A stretch of DNA of 64,000 bases from Lentinus brumalis (taxonomy: Eukaryota > Basidiomycota > Agaricomycetes > Polyporales > Polyporaceae). The DNA is taken from positions 248,001-312,000 of the forward strand of contig MARA01000003.1 in NCBI GenBank assembly GCA_001792895.1, written 5' to 3'. The notes beneath the pieces were generated by a model. That model worked only from the letters and a program-made list of their open reading frames with translations, was not told the origin of the DNA and did not search any database. Below are positions 57,015 through 64,000 of this stretch, one piece after another (position 1 is the stretch's first letter; each line of letters starts with the position of its first letter). Position numbers and translations under genes: made by a program.

Positions 57015-57326
57015 ATGCCATGATGCCAAGACACCGTTCCCGTGCTGACCGAGATCCCCATACTTGCTGTACCCTGCTGTATCACCTACATTTATGATTC
57101 GCTGAATGTGCATATGCTTTAATCTTATTCGACGCGTTGAGAGAGAATCCGCCAGCATCCGTGGGAATGTCAGAGACGCTGTGGCCCAACAACGCGTCAA
57201 CAAGACGTGTCGACGAGACGCCCACTGGTTTCCTCTACACTTGCAGCCACTCGTTGTACGGCAGGGCCGTATACGCGTCTCAAGAGGCCCTCATCTCCAT
57301 CTAGCCCTCGACGGGAGACAAAGGCG
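57015..57326. other. Intergenic, noxA 3' / RecQ 5'
   Basis: A 312-bp gap with noxA 3' UTR and the RecQ promoter. A GTG-initiated frame from 57207 runs into the RecQ frame, but there is no ATG upstream of 57327 in that frame. Confidence 0.55.
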
Positions 57327-60198
57327 ATGGAAAAGGCACATGAAGTCCTAAAGACTACCTTCGGGTTTGACTCTTTCCGCCTCGAGCAGGAAGCAGTACG
57401 CGTCTTACTCCCTGAACATGCCCCCTCTACGCGTTTTGACGGTCGAACGCGCTCTAGGTGATTCGGAGACTCATAGTGGATAACGAAAACGCGCTCGTCC
57501 TTTTTCCCACCGGAGGTGTGTGACTATCGGGTGGGAAGTTTGTTTGCACTCCTAAACGTGCCGCCCACTGTGCAGGAGGGAAGAGTTTGACCTACCAGAT
57601 TCCGGCATTATGTTTGGAGGTGTGTTCACGCAGTCATATCTTGACTGTCTTACAGATTGCAGCTGAGACACGAACCAGGGCTTGACCTTGGTCATCTCTC
57701 CTCTCATAGCGCTCATGAAGGACCAAGTGGACGCGCTTGTGGCGCGAGGTGTGAAGGCCGCGAATTTGGACAGCACGCAGGGCGCGGACAGGGCGGCATG
57801 GATCAAGGGCGAGGTTCTGTCTGGGAGCATGAAGATCCTGTATGTCGCGCCGGAGAGGTAAGTGCTAAGTTCCCAATCCACCTTTCCTCGCTCCGGAATG
57901 CCGACTCCGTACTCAGGCTCAACAACGAAGGTTTCATGGCGATGATGAGACGAGTCACGATATCCCTTCTTGCTGTTGACGAGTCGCACTGTATATCCCA
58001 GGTGCGTATATATGCGCTATACCTGCCATGCACATCGTATTCATTGGCACCGTGCAGTGGGGTGCGAGCTTCCGTCCGGAATACCTCAAGATCGCCCGAT
58101 TCGCGGAAGAGATGGATGTGGAACGCGTCCTTTGTCTCACGGCTACGGCTACTCCGTCGGTCGCGAAGGACATCTGCGACAGCTTCTTCATAGACCGCAG
58201 TGCAGGCGTCTTCCGCATTCCAGTGTACCGACCAAAGTGTGTCGTTCTCTCACAGTCACGCTTCACATTCCTCACCATTTCCGTCCAGTCTTGCGTTGAA
58301 AGTTGAGCTCTTCGGCAACACGGAGGAGAAGACTAAGCGTCTCGCCAGCATTCTGAAAGGGCGCACCGGTCCGGCGATTGTCTATGTCACGCTACAGAAG
58401 CACGCTGAAGAGGTGTCCAACGCCCTTCGCGCCCACCAATTGGATGCCATGATCTACCATGCTGGCTTGCCCAGCGAAGAACGCGAGCGTGTTCAACAGC
58501 AGTTCATGGACTCGGACCAAGGTATAGTTGTCGCTACCATCGCATTTGGAATGGGCATTGACAAGGGTGAGTGCTCCATCCTCAACCGCCCCGTACACTT
58601 CGCTGACTGTATTGCACCCAGCCAACATCCGACAGGTACGCCATCATCATATCTGCCGTCCCCTCCATGTTAAGCTTGGGCCGCCCAGGTTATCCACTTC
58701 CACATGCCGAAGACATTGGAGAACTACAGTCAGGAAGTCGGTCGAGCAGGCCGTGACGGCTTGCATTCTGACTGCTACATGTTCCTCTGCGCAACAGACA
58801 TACCTATACTGGAGGGCTTTGCTCGAGGCGATACCTGCGCTAAGCGCGACATACAGCTCTGGATCCAACAAGTCGCCTTGCAGCCTCCGGCCTCTGACGG
58901 AACCTTGGACTTCAATCATTACAAGCAGGCCAAAGAGTGCGTGTTCCCGTCTCAATGCAGGATCTGGCCGCTCACGACCGGCGTACAGTTTCGACATCAG
59001 GGTAGGTCATTGTTTGAGTACCCCGCGCTGCGTGTTACTAACATGTGTGTAGCAAAATGTCCTCGGTCTCCTCTACGCCCAGCTGGAACTCGATTATGGA
59101 TACATCAGAGCGGTCACGCCCTTCTACTCGATCTATGACATATCCTCACGGAACGACGCGGGGTGGCGGAAGGTCATGAGCGATTCATCCCCTGCTGCCG
59201 TGGCGATCAGGACATACTGGATGACCAAAGGCAGCGGCTACACCGTAAGAACACCTGAGAATGTTCATCGAGATCAAACTGACTTGATACAGGTTGACAT
59301 GGTCATGACGGCGGAGCGCTCTGGTATCGAGCGCAGCGAACTCGCGAAGACGATCAACGGTTGGGAGATGGATGGTAGGTTCCTTGCTGTAGAGAGACGT
59401 GAGCTCCTCATCAATGGCTTCATAGGTAACATCTGGAGCAAGGCATCTCAAGTCAGGGCGGTGAGTGGTCCTGTGTTCTGCATAGGGACTCGTTGTTGAC
59501 TGCGTTCTGGACAGCGGTACATGGTTATGAAGCCCATACCCAAGTCTGCCAAAGACATCAAGGCTCTGGCCGACGCGTTGTACCAGCGTATGGTTGCTCG
59601 CGAGAACGAGGCCATCGAAAAGATTCGTAAAGTGATCGAGTTCGCGACGAACGACGACTGTAAAAAGCATTCGTGGGCTGTTGTCGAGCAGGCTGAGCTA
59701 ACTGAATTTTCTGCAGGTATGGCTCAGGGACTCGCAGCCTATTTCGGCGACGAAGATGCGGTTCCAGACGGCATGTGTGGTCACTGCACCTTCTGCATGA
59801 CTGGAGCTGGTGTCGAGTTCTCCCCTGTCGCCACGTCCATTCCTGATCCTGCGCGAGTCAAGCAAATCCTGGACGCCTGCCCCGAGCGCGACGATCCTCG
59901 TCTACTCGCGCGTATGGCCTTCGGTATCACATCCCCACGGCTCGCATTTGGCAAGTGGTCTACAGCCCACCCGCTGTTCGGCTGCATGGTCGATACGGAC
60001 TTCAACGCGCTGGTGGCCGCCTTCGACGTCGAGTGCAAGAAAGCAGGCTATACCAGGGTGGAGACAGCTGCGCCTGCACCGCGAACCTCTCAGAAACGTT
60101 CGTACACCCAGACGAAGACAGCATCCACGTCCAGCTACCGAGGAGGCTATGGTCGTGGCGGCGGCAGCTACAAACGAGCCCGCGGACGCAAATATTAA
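57327..60198 (+). CDS. RecQ-family ATP-dependent DNA helicase
   Basis: This is a 3'-5' DNA helicase of the RecQ/Sgs1 superfamily. It starts [21 protein letters not shown] (motif 0, with FR..Q), then [17 protein letters not shown] (motif I), [19 protein letters not shown] (Ia), [20 protein letters not shown] (motif II as DESH with the family 'aromatic' loop) and [14 protein letters not shown] (III). Motifs IV to VI are [35 protein letters not shown] and [14 protein letters not shown] RecQ-C-terminal zinc region includes [13 protein letters not shown]. The tail is Arg/Gly-rich ([21 protein letters not shown]). There are many short introns; one at about 59663-59717 is needed to restore [13 protein letters not shown]. 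The start is ATG 57327. No HRDC domain was noticed, suggesting a short RecQ rather than a full Sgs1. Confidence 0.9.
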
Positions 60199-60592
60199 GT
60201 TCGAGCATTCTTGAGCATTCAGGTTTCTTTTCTTGTTGCGACAGTAGTAGTGTACCATATACCGATTATTTCTTGTACTGTACTCATGGCCGAATGTACT
60301 ATCCTACGTACTGCATATAGATGTATAACCTTGTCTGTACCTCTTACCTACTCGTCGGCAGGGAGCCGCGACCGTGACCGCGCAGAATGTGACGCCCGCA
60401 GAACGTGACGCGCGCGCGCGAGTTGAGTGAACGCGTCGCTGTGGCTGGTGCCTCCGTGCCACGACTACCTGCCGCTTGCTCTCTCAACTGCTCAGCCTCC
60501 GTCGCATTTCCTCTCGCGCTCATATGCAACACTTCTGTTCCATCACCTTTGCGACCACTTACTGAGCTTCTGTTGTACGATCACTTACTATT
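60199..60592. other. Intergenic, RecQ 3' / TAF5 promoter
   Basis: About 390 bp with the RecQ 3' UTR on the left, the gtgacgc direct repeat in the middle and a C/T-rich TAF5 leader on the right. Confidence 0.55.
60358..60425 (+). promoter_or_regulatory. Direct-repeat element upstream of TAF5
   Basis: Two near-identical copies of cgcagaa(t/c)gtgacgc lie head to tail at about 60380-60410, followed by cgcgcgcgcg and a third looser gtgaacgc word. Each copy contains gtgacg, the core of a CRE/ATF half-site (TGACG). They lie about 190 bp before the TAF5 start and may be regulatory; the role is inference. Confidence 0.4.
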
Positions 60593-63415
60593 ATGTCTGC
60601 TGCGACCCCTGCAGCTTCAACCCCGGATGGAGGTTCCTCTAGTGTCGCGGGTCCTTCCGCTGGCGAGGCCTCGTCCAGTAACGTATCCGACCTGGACCGC
60701 ATGATTCTCGAGTATCTACGCTCGAGAGGACACAAGGACCTCGAGAAGGCCATGGAAGATATCGAGAAGAGCGCGGCTCCTGCGGACGACAAGGGCAAGC
60801 AACCTGAGACCGCGCCAACGCATTCCATATCGCAGGAGGAACTCGTCAAACAGCTTGCGATATTCGTTCAGAAACCAGCGAATCCTGACGAGAATGCATT
60901 CAAGGACAGCTCCAGCGTCCTCCAGGAGCTCTCAGCGATGGGGAATCCTCAGAACATCCAGAACCTCATATCCAGCATAGGGCCGGTGGGTGCGGAAGAG
61001 ATCCTATCATTGGATCCGACGGACAAACACGAAAGCTTCCGGGAGCTTGAAGCATGGGTGGATGGTTCATTGGACATGTACAGGGTACGTTCGCGTCCAT
61101 GACGCTATGCGCGCGCGTTGCTCACAAGTACGTTCAGCCCGAGTTCCGACCAATATTGTTCCCTATCTTCTGCCATTACTATCTGGACCTTGTTCAGCAG
61201 GGTTATCGAGAAGCAGGTTTGTGCGACAATGTCTACACCACGATCCACGTCTCACTGTGACCTTGTGTTTAGCCCAGAACTTCTACTCTACCTTCTCCCC
61301 ATCTATCCCTAGCATCCACCACACCACGCTCCATCATCTATCCACGATCACGCTCCCATACCATGTCCAGACCGACGAGGTGGCCCAGCGCTTCCGCTCC
61401 GAAAAGTACACTGTACGCATGAGTCGCTCGGGTTTCAGCCTACTCATAGGCTGGTTGACCGAAGGGTTTGGTGGCGAGCCTACCGGAATGGGCGATGGCT
61501 TTTCTGGGGAGAAGGGCAAGCGAGGGCGCGCAGCGGTCATGCGTGTGGTGAATAACCACCTACGCTTTGATGGTACCAGTATTGAGTCCATACCTCGTAC
61601 CATAGCTAACTCGTCAATGCAGTTACCCAAACGTCAACCACGTCTATGTCTTCTCGAGGATGGGAGGAGTCTACCGGCTTCCTCTCCGCAGTCGTGCCAC
61701 AGACGAATGGGAGCAATGTGGATGCAACAGCTTACAACTCGTCCAAGGGCGAGCTCAAGCTCGGACCTGCCCCGATCCCGGAGGACCTCCGTGCAGAGAC
61801 TGAGCGAGCAATCCGCGATCAGGCTATGACAGATCACGATCCTGGCGCCCAGTATGACCTCCACTTTGCGCGGCCGGCACCTCCAGCTGGTCTTGTGTCG
61901 CCTGCAATCTCCGACCTTCCACCACATCCACCATCGTTCAAGACCGTAGACGTGAAGCGGGAAGTAGAGAAAGTTCGTGATGCGAGGAAGCGGATACGAC
62001 TGGATCCCTCTGCCGTGACGTCGGCAACCCTGAACACACCACAAGGGGCTGCTGCACGAGCTCGAGCATTGCCTAGCATCTGCGCGTATACATTTCACGA
62101 TGTTGGCGAAGGGTAGGTGAATGAAGTACATCGTGCGGTCCGAAATTGACCTCCAAGCGGCAGCGTGCCATGTTGCGAGTTTTCTCCAGACACGTCTCTG
62201 TTGGCCGCGGGGTTTTCCGAGAGCTATATTCGACTATGGAGTCTCAAAGGAGAGAAGTTGAAGGGCATGCGGAGCGACTTCCAGATGAACAACATACGGG
62301 ATTGTGAGTCTTTGCTCGTATTCGCTAAGGCTTGACATTGACTGTCGTCATAGCTAGCTCAATCAACAAAATTCGAGAGAAAGGCGGTTCCACAACCCGC
62401 AAGCTCATCGGACACAGCGGGCCTGTGTATTCCGTCACCTTCGATCCTACTGGCGGCTCTGGGAGTCCGTCCAAATACCTTCTTTCTTCCTCCGCAGACG
62501 CAACGGCGCGTCTGTGGTCGCTCGATACCATGACGAACATCGTCGCGTACCGTGGGCATCAGAATCCGGTGTGGGATGTCAAATGGAGTCCTATGGGTAT
62601 CTACTTCGCAACCGCGTCTCGAGACCGGACTGCCCGACTCTGGTCTACCGACCGGACATCGGCATTGCGTATATATGCTGGGCACTTGAGCGACGTGAAT
62701 GTAAGTGGACACACTCGCTTGTTCTGTTTCATAGGCTGACACTTGAGGTGTATACGAAAGGCTGTTGGGTTCCATCCGAACTCGTTGTATCTAGGGACGG
62801 CTTCAAGTGACTGCACAGCAAGGCTGTGGGACGTGCAGCGCGGAGCGTGTGTACGCGTCTTCTACAGACACGATGATATCGTTTCTACGCTTGCATTTAG
62901 CCCTGATGGTCGCCACCTTGCTACTGCCGGTACGTGAGCTGCTACAGGACAGAGCCTTTGTCCATGGCTGACCTCACCATTCAGGCGAGGACCTCGCGAT
63001 TCGCCTGTGGGACCTCGGCTCGGGCAAGTGCATCAAGAAGATGACTGGACACACGGCTTCTGTGTACTCCCTGGCGTTTAGTGCCGAGTCGAGCTTGCTT
63101 GTCAGCGGTGCCGCAGACTGGACAGTACGCTGTTGGGATGTCAAGTCCGCGGGAGGACTGCCTACCAAGGCCAAGGAGAACGGTACAATGGTCAACGGGA
63201 CGTCGGACGAGCATTCACCTGAGAAGGAAGAGACGGAGAGCATCGAGACGTAAGTGACAGCGTTGTGCAAGCTCATGCAGTGAATGACGCGTCTTTGCAG
63301 GACGGATCTACTGGCTACCTTCCCGACGAAACGGACACCCATCATCAACGTACAGTTCACGCCTCGTAACTTGTGCTTGGTGGCTGGACCATACTTGTCT
63401 CCCGAGATACGATGA
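60593..63415 (+). CDS. TAF5: TAF5, WD40 subunit of TFIID (and SAGA in yeast)
   Basis: This is a TFIID scaffold subunit. The N-terminus is Ser/Ala-rich, then LDRMILEYLRSRGHKDLEKAM (a LisH-like helix pair). The NTD2 domain is spliced across introns: SFRELEAWVDGSLDMYR, FPIFCHYYLDLVQQGYREAA, QNFYSTFSPSIPS, TDEVAQRFRSEKYTVRMSRSG and LIGWL. A linker carries the TAF5 stretch LPSICAYTFHDVGEG. The WD repeats follow: LIGHSGPVYSVTF, YLLSSSADATARLWSL, GHQNPVWDVKWSPMGIYFAT, AVGFHPNSLYLGTASSDCT, LAFSPDGRHLATAGEDLAIRLWD, and MTGHTASVYSLAFSAESSLL. It ends SPEIR with stop at 63413-63415. Six or more introns are seen. The ATG at 60593 follows a C/T-rich leader. Confidence 0.93.
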
Positions 63416-63492
63416 ATACATTGAGTCCGAACTCATACGTCTATACACGTGCATGTCCGAACTGAAAGGTTCCTCAAGCCCAACACGTTCAA

Positions 63493-64000
63493 CTAGTCTT
63501 TCGTCAGTCGACCTTGGATCGCCTCCGCCCACATCTCCTCGGCAGTATCACGTAGGTCCTTGTTAGAGGGCGTGCCATCGAAGAACCACCCGGTGTTGCT
63601 GATGATGCGGTATGCAGCTTCCAACTGCTTGCGCGAGAGTTTTGTGAACGGACGCACTCCAGCCAGGAACTTGGCGGTGTCTCCGGTGAGAGCCTTGTCA
63701 AAGAATGCATCACGAGCCTCGGCGAGCTTGCGCAGGGTAGCGCCGCTCAAGGCATTTGGAAAGCTATTCTCATCCTCGTCCTCGTCCTGTACCATGGGTT
63801 GGTCGACTATCTCGTCCCTGGAGACGCCTCGGATAGTCATGCGATCGTCTCCATCCATGCCCTCGTCCGATGTCGACTGGTAGTATTCCTCGGACGAGGC
63901 ACTCGCCTGGCTCGAGGGTTGGTAGTTGTCGTCTGCCTCATCTCTCTGATTCATGGGGTCAGTACAGAAGATGGAGACTCGTGTCTAGAAGCTGACCTTG
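63493..64000 (-). CDS. Unknown fungal protein, C-terminal part (5' probably outside window)
   Basis: The last exon reads acidic and Ser-rich at first (EADDNYQPSSQASASSEEYY, DEDEDENSFPNALSG), then a helical region SGATLRKLAEARDAFFDKAL and FLAGVRPFTKLSRKQLEAAY, and ends AIQGRLTKD with stop at 63495-63493. I recognise no family. An in-frame ATG exists at 63954, but a good intron pattern lies just beyond it (donor-like gtcagc at about 63996, branch-like tactgac, acceptor atcag at about 63946). The coding part more likely continues from an upstream exon outside the window. The stop lies 77 bp from the TAF5 stop, so the 3' ends overlap or nearly so. Function is not assigned. Confidence 0.55.

Noticed and set aside
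57207..57326. Upstream extension of RecQ from 57207
   Set aside because: The codon at 57207 is GTG, not ATG. The first ATG in that frame is 57327, which directly precedes the conserved helicase N-terminus.

Overview
This window is nuclear DNA from a filamentous fungus, most likely an Agaricomycete and perhaps a polypore-type basidiomycete. The grounds are moderately high GC, many short GT-AG introns (about 45-70 nt), protein-coding genes closely packed on both strands, and families and domain combinations typical of basidiomycetes: a CSC1-type channel with a Ser/Thr-rich N-terminus, KRE6/SKN1 glucan-synthesis proteins, NoxA, PalI and a secreted PLC-like phosphodiesterase. The clade call is inference. 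I see no transposon, viral element, CRISPR array or operon.

Layout: LSB5 (partial, +), UTP11 (-), a FAR1/WRKY-GCM1-like zinc-binding protein (-) and a GPI-anchored PLC-like phosphodiesterase (-) fill 1-6354. A 4.4-kb stretch from 6355 to 10746 has no confident gene, but holds one small candidate gene behind a well-formed core promoter near 8955. eEF2 (-) follows, then two tandem GNAT acetyltransferases (+), PalI/Rim9 (+), an agmatinase-like ureohydrolase (-), a ricin-B/CBM13-like lectin protein (-), and a divergent pair of WD40 genes, DCAF11/LEC14B-like (-) and TBL1/SIF2-like (+). Next are a mitochondrial Bax-inhibitor family protein (+), SLY1 (-), a 66-aa MGC-type myristoylation candidate (+) and a CSC1/OSCA channel (+).

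A tRNA-Asp(GTC) lies between the convergent channel gene and a tandem pair of KRE6-like glucan-synthesis genes (-). Then come SNAPC1-like (-) divergent from Ima1 (+), a mitochondrial carrier (-) divergent from a RING-CH E3 ligase (+), an RNase III-domain protein with a SUMO-interacting-like tail (+), MAD2 (+), NoxA (+), a RecQ helicase (+), TAF5 (+), and a partial gene of unknown function (-) at the right edge.

The genes are mostly housekeeping: translation elongation, ribosome biogenesis, TFIID and snRNA transcription, ER-Golgi fusion, spindle checkpoint, DNA repair, and cell-wall, pH and osmotic signalling. They do not form a single pathway. I find no convincing new multi-gene system. The best leads are the unexplained small transcription unit at 8955, the two tandem duplications, the RNase III protein with an SIM-like tail, the zinc-binding protein with no transposase core, and the tiny dual-acylation candidate. 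Exon-intron structures were read by eye from reading-frame continuity and splice consensus; spans run from start codon to stop codon and include introns.
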